Assembly (NCBI RefSeq): GCF_003369915.1
Contig: NW_022881603.1
Coordinates: forward strand, 1,860,001 to 1,924,000
Source of the DNA: Drosophila miranda
Lineage: Eukaryota > Arthropoda > Insecta > Diptera > Drosophilidae
Length of the DNA: 64,000 nt
Direction: 5' to 3'
The notes beneath the pieces are model-generated. The model ran no database searches, was not told the DNA's origin, and worked only from the letters and a program-made list of their open reading frames with translations. Made by a program: the position numbers and the translations under genes. Shown here piece by piece: positions 44,775 to 55,489 of this stretch (the first letter of the stretch is position 1; the number at the start of each line of letters is the position of its first letter).

Positions 44775-45789
44775 AAAATCACAATTATAAAGGGAGTCAG
44801 GGCGAGGCATACACTGTCAAAAAACAATATACGAGAATAAATAATTAAACCCATTTTTATAAACGTTTCTCCCGATATTATTCTCTAAATTGAAAGAAAA
44901 CAACAGGCATATATTTTCATTAGCTTTGAACTGAAAACCTTTTAAGATAAGCCGAAGTTGACTTTTTCGGTATTTTTCGTTATTTGTATAGTCCTGTTTG
45001 CCTTTAGTATTTATAGTATTTTAGTATTTTGTTGTATATCTTTTTAGTTCATCGCCTATAATCGTACAGCAAAGAAAAACATAAACATTTTCGGTTCTTT
45101 TTGTGCGCGAATAATCCACTAATTTTTCCCGCAAGACGCACTTAGCACCAAAGACGGTCATTGATTGTATTTATAATCCTATTAAATTAGTGGTTTAAGT
45201 TAGTGGAAGGCGCAGCTAAGAGGCAACGGTACAGCAACTGGAATTTCCAAGCAACTCCACTCAACGAAAAGAAAGCGAGCGAAAGAGAATTAGAAGATCA
45301 CGCGATGCGTCGCTCCCAATGCGAAAACCGAACGCATCGCTGTATGCGTGTGCATGTGTGTGCAGTTGCGGTTTTTGGCTGTGCATGGGAGAGCTCTATG
45401 TAAAGCCTCTGTAAGCAATAGCAACGCAATAATGAGCATAAGTATAGATGCTTGAGCGTTGAAGTGAAATGATGAACAGAAGAGAGGAAAAGTAAAATAA
45501 GCGGGAATTTTCTCCACCATTTGTATTGCAAAAATGTTTTTCGAGGTTTTTAACGAGCCCGATTTGTAAAGACCTCACCTAGGCCAGATTTGCCCTATAT
45601 GTCATGTATATTCTCGATTTATAATGAATCTCAACAATAAAATGGCGACCTTTTTGCATATTTTATGTGGTTCTTTTCATCCTTCAATCAGCATGGAAGC
45701 TCATGGGTGGGGTGTGGGGGTACTTCAATTAACAACAAATTTGGAACGCGGAACATTAACAAAGGAATTGTGTAACGAACATAATCAGA
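44775..45789 (-). other. S-Lap 3' flank, unit J
   Basis: Short form with the same ~127-bp absence (near 45156) as units A and I. No gene recognised. Confidence 0.7.
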
Positions 45790-47373
45790 TTACTTGCCGT
45801 CGGGGCAAGCCATCTGAAACAGAAACTGAACGATGGTGCGAGTGGGACGGCCAGTCATGCGGTCCTTCAGCAAATATGGGAGCGGATTGTAGCGCGTCAG
45901 CATGCCCACGTTGCGGATGTCCAGGTGGGCCCATTCGACGCACGGCACCAGCTCGTGCAGAACGGCGGCAGCGATGCAGCTGGAGGCGGGGCCACGTCCG
46001 CGGTTGCTGATGTCAAAGGTGTCGTTCGGCATGATCAGCTCCTTGAAGTAGCGCCACAGGGGCAGACGCCAAACGCGATCCCCCGTAAGGGCACCGGCCT
46101 TCTCGAACTGCTTGTAGACGAAGTTCGAATTGCTGAAAATCCCGGCTGCTGCTCCGCCCAGCGCTGGGCAGACGGCGTAGCCCACTGTAGCAATGTCCAC
46201 GACCATGCGCGGCTTGTAGATCGTCTGGGCGTAGAGCAAGGGATCGGCCATGGCCATCACACCAGCCTTGCTGACGTCCACGAAGCCGAGAGTTTTGCCA
46301 TTGAGGAGGGACACCACGTCGCCAGGCTTGGCAGCCATTCCGGAGGGCATGTTCTCGCACAGCGGCAGCAGTGCCGTTATGTTTAGGGGCAGCGATAGGG
46401 CGGCGGCGGCTCGGATGACGCCCACGCAGGCGGCTGCACCGGACATGCAGCCGCGGTACATGGACAAGCAGTCCTTGGGACGGAGGCAGAGGCCCCCGCT
46501 GTTGAATGTGATGCCCTTGCCCAGCAGGAGGATGGGCTTGTCCTCGGGTGCGGTGCCGCAGTAGGCGATTTCCAAGATGATCGGCGGCTCGCAGCTGCCC
46601 TTGGCCACCATCAAGAAGCTGTTCAAGCTCTTGGACTCGATCCAGTCCATGCTGCGTACCTCCACGGATACCCCGCAGGGGCACAGGGCATCCACCGTTG
46701 ACTGGGCGAAGATTGTGGGCGTCATCTGATTGGCCGGCGTATCGGCCAGGCGACGGGCCAGGTTCTGCGATTCGGCCTTGAACAGGCCCCGCATCCAGGC
46801 ATCCGAGTCGGGAGAGTCGTACAGCTCCAGTTTGGGAATGAGTGTGCGGTCCCGACGGCGCTTGTTGGTGTTGTAGCGCCAGACGGCCAAGGCGCTCCCT
46901 TCGGCCGCCTGCTCCGCATACTCCATCGACTCCACGAAGACATCTGTGCAGCCCTGCAGTTGAAGGGAACGAGCCCCCACGCCGGCAGCGACGCGAGCGT
47001 TCTCCATTCCCTCGTCGATCATCTCCAGGTCGTTGAAGCCGGCCCCCTCCTGTCCCACGCCGACCACGGCCACCGCACGGAACTCCGCATCCACGTTCAT
47101 GAAGACACGGCCTTTTCCCAGTTGGCCACTCAGGCCCGTCTCGCGTATGAGATCAGTGATCTTACTCTGGACGCGATCGTCAAACTTCTCGCCGGATGGT
47201 GTCATCTTGGGCTGGCGGTCGCCCTCCTTGGCGTACACGCCCACCACAACGCCTTTGATCACCGAGTCACATTTCTCGGCGTAGTGCCGTCGCTGTTCCA
47301 CATCTCTGCGTCTGGCCAGGAATGTGTGCTGGACACGCCTGCACAGGGCGTGCATCAAGCGTACAGACTTCAT
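45790..47373 (-). CDS. S-Lap1: S-Lap copy J, intact, outermost
   Basis: Intact 527 codons. Its upstream fand runs on into the HAT-repeat region (next feature). This is therefore the copy closest to the ancestral fand-S-Lap gene order. A-type residues at the diagnostic sites; private changes include S in RVQSKIT, E in VPCVEWAH and D in LLKDRMTG. Catalytic positions are lost as in the others, so loss predates the array. Confidence 0.9.
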   Translation of the reverse strand: MKSVRLMHALCRRVQHTFLARRRDVEQRRHYAEKCDSVIKGVVVGVYAKEGDRQPKMTPSGEKFDDRVQSKITDLIRETGLSGQLGKGRVFMNVDAEFRAVAVVGVGQEGAGFNDLEMIDEGMENARVAAGVGARSLQLQGCTDVFVESMEYAEQAAEGSALAVWRYNTNKRRRDRTLIPKLELYDSPDSDAWMRGLFKAESQNLARRLADTPANQMTPTIFAQSTVDALCPCGVSVEVRSMDWIESKSLNSFLMVAKGSCEPPIILEIAYCGTAPEDKPILLLGKGITFNSGGLCLRPKDCLSMYRGCMSGAAACVGVIRAAAALSLPLNITALLPLCENMPSGMAAKPGDVVSLLNGKTLGFVDVSKAGVMAMADPLLYAQTIYKPRMVVDIATVGYAVCPALGGAAAGIFSNSNFVYKQFEKAGALTGDRVWRLPLWRYFKELIMPNDTFDISNRGRGPASSCIAAAVLHELVPCVEWAHLDIRNVGMLTRYNPLPYLLKDRMTGRPTRTIVQFLFQMACPDGK

Positions 47374-47711
47374 CGCTTAATGATAGTGACAGTCCCTCGC
47401 GACAGGTTACGAAAGTTCTCTTATTTTTCAGACAGTTCCAGACAAATTTTGCTTTTTTTTGCGAATAAAAAAAATGTAAATCTAAAAAATAGAGAGAATA
47501 GATGTGCTTCCAACAGCTGATTCGAAAGGAATGAGATATCCCAAGGCTCAAACTCTGGCAGGGAAACATTGCCAACGCCTGCTGAGATTCGAGGAATTTA
47601 TGAATTTCCGAACAAAACGAAGAATAGGTCTCCGAAGAATAGGTCTCAAATCGAGGGAAGTATTCCACAGACATACATTTATATTTCGGGTAATCAAAAG
47701 AAACAAAAGAT

Positions 47712-49510
47712 TTATCCCTCATCGGAATCGGATTGATTTGTCGGCTTGAGGCTGCCAAAGACCTTGGCCGGTATGGCCTTTTGTTCGAAGCGCAGTTTCT
47801 TCATGAGGCCCTAGTCATCGGTTTTGGTTGTGGCCTGGCCTGCCTCGGCCTGGTCTCCACTCGGCTGCTGCGGGTCCTCCTCCTCATCGTCGTCGTCGTC
47901 CTCGCTGTCGCCAATATCAATCTCATCCGGATTGACGACTGTATTTTCCTTGCCCTTGGCCCCGCCCTGGGTCTCGCCGCGCACAAACATGATATTGGAG
48001 GCAGCCTTCTCGGCGGGCTTCTGCTTGGCCTCGGCCGCCGCCTGGCGGGCCTTCTCCTCGAGCAGCCGCATGGCATCCGGTCCGGAGCCAGCACCAGCAT
48101 CGGCAGCCACACCATTCGTGTTCGTGTTGACAAACTGGGCAGCCATCATGTTGACCTGAGTGTTGTAGGTGGCCTGAATGGAACGCTTGATCCGCAGCAT
48201 TTCACGCATCGTATCCTCGTTGCCATGACGCACCTCGAACTCCTTCCAGGTCTGTCAGAAGTCCGCCGTGATGCGGGGATCGCACACCTGTTGGGACAAA
48301 GCTCTTCTGCTTAGAATATTGACGATCCAACGGTTAAATGTCGACTCACCTGTGAGCGTAGATGGCCCTGGCTCGATCCACCTAGCCCAGCTTCGTCTCC
48401 AGCTCGGCGAATTTGACGCACATGTGGCGCATATGCTGCTCGTGCAGAGCCTCGATGGCCTTCTCGTAGATCTCCCTGGTGCGTGGCAGGCCGTAGATCT
48501 CGGCGGCCTTCTTCACGAATATGTTGTACATGTCGAACATCTTCTCTTCCTTGACGGCGGACGTGGCGCGATCGTAGATGGACATGGCATGCCGGGCCAG
48601 GCCGTGCTCCTCCTCCAGCTTCGCGTAGAGCTGGTAAAAGTACTTGGATTGCTCAGCGGGTCACTGATCCAGGCACTGTTCGAAGAGGTCGCGGGCCCGC
48701 TCCAGCTTTGTGTCCCCGTAGCGCGCGAGGAACTTGCTTAGATACGAGTTCCAGATGTCGTACACATTCGGCCACTTAAACAGGGCAATGCCCTTCTCGT
48801 AGGCCCGATAGGCCTCCTCGAAGTAGTTGTGCTCTTCGAGGAACATGCCATAGTTGATGATCACCTGCGGCGTGCAGATCTTCAGGTCGATGATGCTCTC
48901 GTAGACGGCCTTGCAGGTCTTGAAGGTGCCAAAGGACTCCTCCAGATCGGCGTACATGGACCACACCTTCAGGGATCTGTGGAGGCGCGACTGCACTGTC
49001 TCCGAGTCGTCGTGATACGCCACCTTCCGCTTGGGCATGGCCGTGGCACGTTGCATCAGCTTGAGGGCTGCCTCGAACAGCTGCTGGCGCAGCTCCATCT
49101 TCGCCCACTCGCACCACACGGCGGCCAGATCCGCCACCTTGACGTACTCCACCTCGGTGCCCCGCTCGAAGACCACGCGGGCGTCCTCCACCTGGCCATT
49201 GGACTCGTAGAACTTGGCAAACTCCACCCAGAGGGTGTGCAGCTTTCCCACCGCCAGCTTGGGCTGGACTGTCTGCACGGCCTCGGTGTAGGTGTTGATG
49301 ATCTCCGTGGGCTTGTCCTCGTACAGGTTGACCCGCTTGTGCCACTCGTGAACGTTGTGCGGATTCTGGCGCAGCAGACGACTCTCCATGAGGTATTCGA
49401 AGCGCGACAGGCGCAGCTCCACATCGATGTCGTCCTCCTCGGTGGCCTCCTCGTTCTTGGCCACCTCCTCCATGCGCTTGTTCAACGACAGCTCCTCGAA
49501 CTGCGCAAAG
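47712..49510 (-). pseudogene. fand: fand (SYF1/XAB2) C-terminal two-thirds, non-processed pseudogene
   Basis: From FAQFEELSLNKR (about 49510) through the HAT repeats (EIINTYTEAVQTV, YADLEESFGTF, WNSYLSKFLARYGDTKLERA, then KMFDMYNIFVKKAAEIYG) to the acidic C-terminus. This is the order and spacing of XAB2. A 62-bp intron with GTGAGT and CAG is retained at 48288-48349, so it is not a retrocopy. Four in-frame stops occur: after EQCLDQ (near 48664, Cys codon to TGA), after ETKLG (near 48384, Glu to TAG), in the TADFWQTW-type segment (near 48256, Trp to TGA) and after KTDD (near 47812, Glu to TAG). The N-terminal HAT repeats are absent. A functional fand must lie elsewhere in the genome. Confidence 0.9.
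48288..48349 (-). other. Retained fand intron, 62 bp
   Basis: Minus-strand GTGAGT donor after CTACGCTCACAG and CCCAACAG acceptor before GTGTGCGATCCCCG. It sits between the coding segments for RARAIYAH and VCDPRIT, and its size is typical of Drosophila short introns. Confidence 0.85.
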
Positions 49511-49974
49511 CTGGCCTCGCAAAAGGGCTCTGCTGCCCCAACAAAGGCCAAAAGACCGAGGACCAGGGGGGGCAAGGGGACAATAGAAGCCAAAAGATTG
49601 ACAGAGGCGAGTGAATTCCGTAAATTTATATAAACGATATTGCGGTTCACATTTTGCACTTTCGCTCAATTAACTCAACTAATTGACATTTGAAAATACA
49701 TGCGGTGAAAGGAAGTACATATGTACACATGTATGTACATGTGGGTCCGTAAAGGACAACAGCAGGAGATAATTATAAGTGCAGGAATTTTAATTCAACC
49801 TTCAACCTCAGCCTTTGCATGGCTCTGGAGCTCGAAAGTGATTTACAAAAGAAGCACTTTAGTCGGAAACATAAACATTCATTCCCCACCTCTTCACAGC
49901 ACTTGACCAGAAACAACAGCAACAACAACGAGGGGGAACGTTGTGAGTTGCTGCGGACACCGCAACTCTACAGT
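49511..49974 (-). other. Unassigned flank of fand fragment
   Basis: Third copy of the segment seen at 21025 and 24188. The same breakpoint joins it to fand each time. Confidence 0.5.
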
Positions 49975-51020
49975 TATACCCGATACTAAGTCAGTATGGC
50001 TCTCCTCCGGCAGACGCCGCTAATATTGAACGACACGACAAAGAATGCGTGCGAGAGAGACAGAAAATCAGTCTGATCGTGACGTCGGGCGCTGCGTAGC
50101 CACTGCAAATTGATTTCTTGCTTTTGGCTACAAAAATGATCCGATCTGATCGAGATTCAGCAATCTGATAGATATGGTCATTATCTATGATTCTGCGTTT
50201 TTAGTTTTCTCGAATGTGCAATATTGTGGATGCAACAGATTTTCGTCCTTTGTGGGGGCGGAAGGGGGTGGGGCGAAATTTTGAGATATACGTTTTATAG
50301 TGAGATCTAACAGAAGTGCGGATACCAAATTTGGTTACTCTAGCGTTAAGTCTCTGAGATTTGTGGATGCCCCAGATTTTCGTCCTTTGCGGGGGCGGAA
50401 GGGGGTGTGGCGAAATTTGGACACGAAACGGTCAAGGTCCGATATCACAGGAGTGTGGATACCAAATTTTGTTGCTCTGGCTCTTATATGTTCTGAGATC
50501 CTTGAACTCATATTTTGCAATTGGCAAAACCGACCATGAAACCTGTGTGTTAGAGAGAGACAGCGAGAAAGAATGAAATTGTTTTCTTGATTCTGGCTAT
50601 AATAATTATACGATCTGGTTGAGATTTGACACTCTAGAACATATAGTCATTTTCTACGACTTTGCGTTTTTGGTTTTATCGTATCTTTAAAAATGTGGAT
50701 GCCACAGATTTTCGTCCTTTGTGGGGGCGGAAGTGGGCGTGGCGAAGTTTTGAAATATTTTTGTAGCAGTGACATCACAGAAGTCTGGATCCAAAACATC
50801 GTTGCTCTAGCTCTTATAGTCTTTGAGCACTAAGCGCTGAAGAGACGGACAGACGGACAGACGGACGGACGGACGGACGGACGGACGGACAGACGGACAG
50901 ACAGACAGGGCTCAATCTACTCGGCTATTGATGCTGATCAAGAATATATACCACAAATCCATATACCACTTTTACCACAAATCTAATATACCCCAATACT
51001 CATTTTGAGTATCGGGTATA
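49975..51020 (-). mobile_element. DINE-1 element, near full length
   Basis: Both TATA-CCCGATAC type ends are present. It differs from the palindrome-centre copies by scattered substitutions and has a long GGAC tract (about 50846-50907). Its end abuts the S-Lap upstream region directly (GGGTATAAAAATG at 51013). Confidence 0.85.
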
Positions 51021-51375
51021 AAAATGTAAATCTAAAAAATAGAGAGAATAGATGTGCTTCCAACAGCTGATTCGAAAGGAATGAGATATCCCAAGGCTCA
51101 AGCTCTGGCAGGGAAACATTGCCAACGCCTGCTGAGATTCGAGGAATTTATGAATTTCCGAACAAAACGAAGAATAGGTCTCCGAAGAATAGGTCTCAAA
51201 TCGAGGGAAGTATTCCACAGACATACATTTATATTTCGCGTAATCAAAAGAAACAAAAGATTTATCCCTCATCGGAATCGGATTGATTTGTCGGCTTGAG
51301 GCTGCCAAAGACCTTGGCCGGTATGGCCTTTTGTTCGAAGCGCATTTTCTTCATGATGAGGCCCTCGTCATCGGT
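51021..51375 (-). pseudogene. fand: S-Lap upstream region and fand 3' end, truncated both sides
   Basis: The minus strand holds the last ~38 codons of fand (51262-51375) and about 240 bp of the S-Lap upstream spacer. DINE-1 replaces the S-Lap gene itself, and the Polinton cuts fand on the other side at the ATGACGAGGG segment. Remnant only. Confidence 0.85.
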
Positions 51376-51448
51376 TTTTTTTGATTGAAGCGTGTCCATT
51401 TGGGTTGAATGCTTTTGTTAAACTAAGAACTCTGACTGAATTGGGCTG

Positions 51449-51486
51449 TATATAAAGGAGATAGGAATCAACGACTCATTCAGTTT
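51449..51486 (+). promoter_or_regulatory. Core promoter of the first Polinton gene (TATA plus initiator)
   Basis: TATATAAAG at 51449-51457 and TCAGTTT at 51480-51486. The initiator A lies 33 bp after the first T of the TATA box, the canonical fly spacing. The first ATG follows 25 bp later. Preserved at 62002-62039 in copy 2. Confidence 0.7.
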
Positions 51487-51507
51487 ATTACAAAATCTCA
51501 GCCCAAC

Positions 51508-51888
51508 ATGAACACAATCGACAGGAATTCAAGCGTTATAGTTGATTTTCAATATCTCTTTGGAAATAATAAACACCTTTTTATTAAGGAATTGGCGTTT
51601 ATGCAAACCGGAACAGTAACACCAAACTTCTTTCATTTCAAACCACCATATCATCTGAATGAATCGGATAATGAAATAATTAAACAACAAAATATTAATC
51701 GTCAAACCATAAATGGATTGGAATGGTCAGATGGTGAAATATCATATTTAAGTTTAGGTGAAATACTTTCACCACTAAATAGATTTAGCACCGTTATTGT
51801 ACGTGGTGAAATTAAAAAAAAGTTGTTATCTAAGTATTTAACAAATAATATTATTGATATCGATATAGGAAAAAGTCTCACATTTTAA
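51508..51888 (+). pseudogene. Polinton first-gene product, unknown function, copy 1
   Basis: Reads as an AT-rich-coded protein with FFHFKPPYHL and GLEWSDGE segments. The copy 2 version is longer, so this one is broken. I do not recognise a domain. Confidence 0.6.
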
Positions 51889-52067
51889 CCAAATTTTTTT
51901 ACAAACTGTAGAATCCACAAAAAAATTCCTCTGAGATGTGCTCTAAATAATTTATTTAAGCTATTTGTTATCTTGGAAAATTCTAACTACGCTATCTACT
52001 GTAATAGTGACTCATATGTTTAGATTTTCAGTTTATATTCAGCACTTGTAGTAACTAGTTGTTTAAA

Positions 52068-52208
52068 ATGGATTCATTTAAGCGTTTGTTTGAAAAGGAT
52101 CCTCACAAAAGCGGATACACACAAGTTGTTTATTGTAATTATTGCGGATCTGATACTCACTTAGAAAAAAACTGCCCCAAAAAGCGCGATCAGGAGACGC
52201 GTAATTAG
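52068..52208 (+). CDS. 46-residue CCHC zinc-knuckle peptide (Polinton)
   Basis: Open frame of 46 codons with a single knuckle CNYCGSDTHLEKNC (C-X2-C-X4-H-X4-C) at residues 23-36 and a basic tail. The retroviral-nucleocapsid-like knuckle suggests nucleic-acid binding. It sits 60 bp upstream of the ATPase and is conserved in copy 2 with one Thr-to-Ser change inside the knuckle, which keeps the ligands. Confidence 0.7.
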   Translation: MDSFKRLFEKDPHKSGYTQVVYCNYCGSDTHLEKNCPKKRDQETRN

Positions 52209-52267
52209 AATATCTTAGATGTTAGAAAACATTTATAAAATATTAATAAATAAAACATAACCCAAAA

Positions 52268-52954
52268 ATGTTTAAGCAATTTATACATCCTTTTACAATG
52301 CTTATTTGCGGACCTTCAGGATCTGGTAAGACAACGTTTTTAGAAAATTTAATAAACAAAAGGAATGATTTGCTGAGCATTTCAATTAATCGAATAATTT
52401 GGTGTTATGGAGAGGAGCATGCTAAGCCAAATTTTAATACCATCGAATACTATAAAGGAGTTCCCGAAACAATTGAAAATGAAAATCATGAGCCTATTCT
52501 TTTAATACTAGATGACTTAATGATGGGTGCATTTAATAAAAATGTCTGTGAGCTATTTACAAAAGGATCACACCACAGGAATTTATCCGTAATAGTGGTT
52601 ACACAAAATATATTTCATAAATCATCACATACTCGAGATATTTCACTAAACACAAAATACATCGTTGCGTTCAAAAATCCTAGAGATAAGCTACAATTTC
52701 AATGCTTAGCAAGACAAATTTATCCTGAAAATTCTCAGGAGCTCTTCAGAATATATAAGGAGGTGACAGATGAACCACATGGTTATTTACTTATTGATCT
52801 TACTCAGGGAATAAATGATCTCCTTAGATTTCGTACACATATTTTTAATTCTGAGTATACGGTTTGCTTTTCAGATGAAAATGGTTTACAAAAAGAATCT
52901 AAGTCGACTGAAAGCGAACAAAAATTTATTGTATGTGCTCAAAAGGGCAAATAA
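52268..52954 (+). CDS. Polinton packaging ATPase (FtsK-HerA/A32-like)
   Basis: 228 codons. Walker A GPSGSGKTT at residues 15-23 and Walker B ILLILDDL near 80, followed by a sensor-like VIVVTQN segment. The small size and motif spacing fit the genome-packaging ATPases of Polintons and related double-jelly-roll viruses. The start is the first ATG after an AT-rich gap. The frame is open in both copies, and its 3' end overlaps the X-like gene. Confidence 0.88.
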   Translation: MFKQFIHPFTMLICGPSGSGKTTFLENLINKRNDLLSISINRIIWCYGEEHAKPNFNTIEYYKGVPETIENENHEPILLILDDLMMGAFNKNVCELFTKGSHHRNLSVIVVTQNIFHKSSHTRDISLNTKYIVAFKNPRDKLQFQCLARQIYPENSQELFRIYKEVTDEPHGYLLIDLTQGINDLLRFRTHIFNSEYTVCFSDENGLQKESKSTESEQKFIVCAQKGK

Positions 52955-53223
52955 TAAACTTCGAAATGCAATTATAAGTAATTGTGACATTGAGTTAGTA
53001 TTAGTGGAGATAGTGTTGAATACTCTACGATGAAATCATAAGATATCAAAAAAGCAACTATATGCTCTAAAAAAGTATAAAAATGCATTACGTCTTATTT
53101 CATGTCCAAAACGGTCAATAAATTCTAAGAGAAAAGTTCTCATCCAAAAAGGAGGATTTTTACCTGTTTTAATAAGTTCATTGCTTTCGGGGATTTTTGG
53201 AAAAATATTGAACAATGCTTAAA
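52881..53223 (+). pseudogene. Polinton X-like small hydrophobic protein, copy 1
   Basis: Same region as the copy 2 gene at 63434, with the C-terminal GGFLPVLI segment visible near 53151-53175. This copy is broken. Confidence 0.65.
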
Positions 53224-53879
53224 AATAAGCATCAATTAACCAAAGTTATTTTAATTCATCCGAATGCATATCAAAAATTGGTAAATAATGCCCAGAAAAA
53301 CGATTCAATAAATATAACGTTTTTGCCTATTTTAAATGATAAAAAAACTAGTGACTTTAATAAATGGATTAAAATACGTCAAGAATTGTGTTACTATCAA
53401 AATAAAAAAAGAAATAAGACAATGGATATACGAACTACGCAGAACAAACGACTTTCACCACCTCAAAGCATTGGAATACAAACACAAGACGAGTCAGTTT
53501 GGTTAGATGTAAAACCTAACACTTCCATTCTTAACAATACAAATAATGAGTCCTCAAAAAAGGAACTCTCTATCACAACGACATCGATGATGAAGATTTT
53601 CTGACCGAAAAATCTTTCAACTCAAAACCTAATAAGCGTAAAGTTGAGGATACTTCATTTTTAGACACTCAAGCATCAAAAAAATCAGCATTGACTAAAG
53701 TGAAGCTTACTGATAAACAGCGAAAGCTAAGAGTAAAACTTAAGAGGTATAAAAGTGAACCAAATCCATTTCAAGACTTGAAATACGTAAGTGGACGAGA
53801 AAAGTTGATGAGGGCTGTTAGAAACAGTAAGGCCGTGCAAATTGGAAAAAACAAAATTAATTGGTTTTCCTATAATTAA
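53215..53879 (+). pseudogene. Unknown basic Polinton protein region
   Basis: Two open stretches (53215-53604 and 53691-53879) coding for Lys/Asn-rich protein, the second ending KINWFSYN. Not recognised. Its position between the X-like gene and penton-like gene fits a small virion or regulatory protein. The region appears broken once. Confidence 0.5.
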
Positions 53880-53906
53880 TAAACTGCAAAGAACGTAGAA
53901 CTAAAA

Positions 53907-54967
53907 ATGGTAAATGTAACAGAGTTTTTCGTGACAGTAGTTAGTAATGATTCGTTAAATGTATATCATGATAACGTTAAGTGTGCACTTACAAACATTG
54001 TAAATATTCCTGAAAACATGAACGATGACTGGGAAGTAGGAATTACAGACTTATATCTAAATAAATGTATAAAAAGCAGGCCTGAGAATACCTCAATCGC
54101 ATCTGAAGAAACAACAGAATTGGTTATTAGCTTAGTAAATGGAGAAACAATTCGATATGAAAATGAGTCAATAGAGTCTGAACAGTTTCAAAATGGGTTG
54201 ATTTTTGTTTACACTAACATTATCAAACCAAGATGTGTTGGAAATAAAAGACCTCGATGTCTTCGAGTATTACATTATAATGGAAAAGAGCAACTTATAC
54301 AATTCAACAATATTGAATATTATCCCATTGAAATATGGTCTCCAAAAGAAATTTCGATCTTAATTACCGATTCCAAAGGGTACAAAGTACCATTTGAATC
54401 TTCAGCAATTCCAATTTGGTAAATGTAACAGAGTTTTTCGTGACAGTAGTTAGTAATGATTCGTTAAATGTATATCATGATAACGTTAAGTGTGCATTTA
54501 CAAACATTGTAAATATTCCTGAAAACATGAACGATGACTGGGAAGTAGGAATTACAGACTTATATCTAAATAAATGTATAAAAAGCAGGCCTGAGAATAC
54601 CTCAATCGCATCTGAAGAAACAACAGAATTCGTTATTAGCTTAGTAAATGGAGAAACATCTCGATATGAAAATGAGTCAATAGAGTCTGAACAGTTTCAA
54701 AATGGGTTGATTTTTGTTTACACTGACATTATCAAACCAAGATGTGTTGGAAATAAAAGACCTCGATGTCTTCGAGTATTACATTATAATGGAAAAGAGC
54801 AACTTATACAATTCAACAATATTGAATATTATCCCATTGAAATATGGTCTCCAAAAGAAATTTCGATCTTAATTACCGATTCCAAAGGGTATAAAGTACC
54901 ATTTGAATCTTCAGCAATTCCAATTTTTGTTACCCTTCACTTTAAAAAACGAAAAGAAATGCTATAA
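53907..54967 (+). CDS. Penton-like minor capsid protein, tandem duplicate
   Basis: Two consecutive near-identical copies of the same frame (53907-54422 and 54416-54967), related by a direct repeat of about 510 bp. The protein has the WEVGITDLYL and YYPIEIWSPKEISILI segments typical of the minor capsid (penton, single jelly-roll) protein of Polintons. The second copy carries the complete C-terminus (LHFKKRKEML). Function is assigned from motif and position. Confidence 0.65.
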
Positions 54968-55013
54968 ATAATACTGTAAAGATGGAAATTTATTCAGAGT
55001 AGAAATAACCACC

Positions 55014-55484
55014 ATGACGAAATCTTATCAACAATATTATTTAAATCAGTGTGGAGGAGGGTTGAATCATATAGGAAGTCTTTATGTTTCACCCAGAGTT
55101 ATCCAACAAGGTAGAGGAATTGTGAATTTTTTTAATGGTCTTTTTAATTACATAAAACCACTATTCCTTTCGGGGATAAACGCTATTAAAAACCAAGCTT
55201 CTGAGACTGGAAAGGCAGTAATAAATGAGTTTGGTCGAAAACCTTTAAGAACTATTATCCAAGAACAAAGTAAAATTGCTTTGCAAAACCTGTCAAATAA
55301 AGCCATTAATAAGTTAACCCGATTCCAGAATGTGGCAGGTAAAAAGAATAAAAAGAGAAGGTCTAGGAAAAAACTATCTCATTTATCATCTAAAGAAGGA
55401 AGCAAACATACGAAGTCGAGACCCAAAAAAAAAAAATCAACAAAGAAATTAACTATAAGAGACATTTTTTCTAAATCAAAATGA
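55014..55484 (+). CDS. Basic core-like Polinton protein
   Basis: 156 codons. A glycine-rich N-terminus (QCGGGLNHIG, YVSPRVIQQGRG) leads to an amphipathic FNGLFNYIKPLFLSG segment, a helical middle and a strongly basic Lys/Arg C-terminus. This layout recalls the minor virion/core proteins that precede the capsid gene in Polintons and adenovirus pVI-like proteins. Gene order supports this; no strict motif does. Confidence 0.6.
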   Translation: MTKSYQQYYLNQCGGGLNHIGSLYVSPRVIQQGRGIVNFFNGLFNYIKPLFLSGINAIKNQASETGKAVINEFGRKPLRTIIQEQSKIALQNLSNKAINKLTRFQNVAGKKNKKRRSRKKLSHLSSKEGSKHTKSRPKKKKSTKKLTIRDIFSKSK

Positions 55485-55489
55485 CCACC

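Larger units (their letters stand above)
1..47711. repeat. Large palindromic S-Lap amplicon array
   Basis: Ten S-Lap/fand/DINE-1 units are arranged head-to-head around a centre near 22.5-23.7 kb. Units A-D (643, 4317, 13519 and 17232) read rightward. Units E-J (starts at 28443, 32187, 36151, 40031, 43694 and 47373) read leftward. The innermost arms also mirror a full DINE-1, a fand fragment and about 190 bp of env. Shared substitutions pair units across the centre: D157/S324/N360 in D, E and F; V153/Q444 in B, C and G; the remaining type in A, H, I and J. The unit period is about 3.67-3.9 kb where no later insertion occurs. The arms are unequal (four against six units) and the right arm has extra recent duplications. 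Confidence 0.9.
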
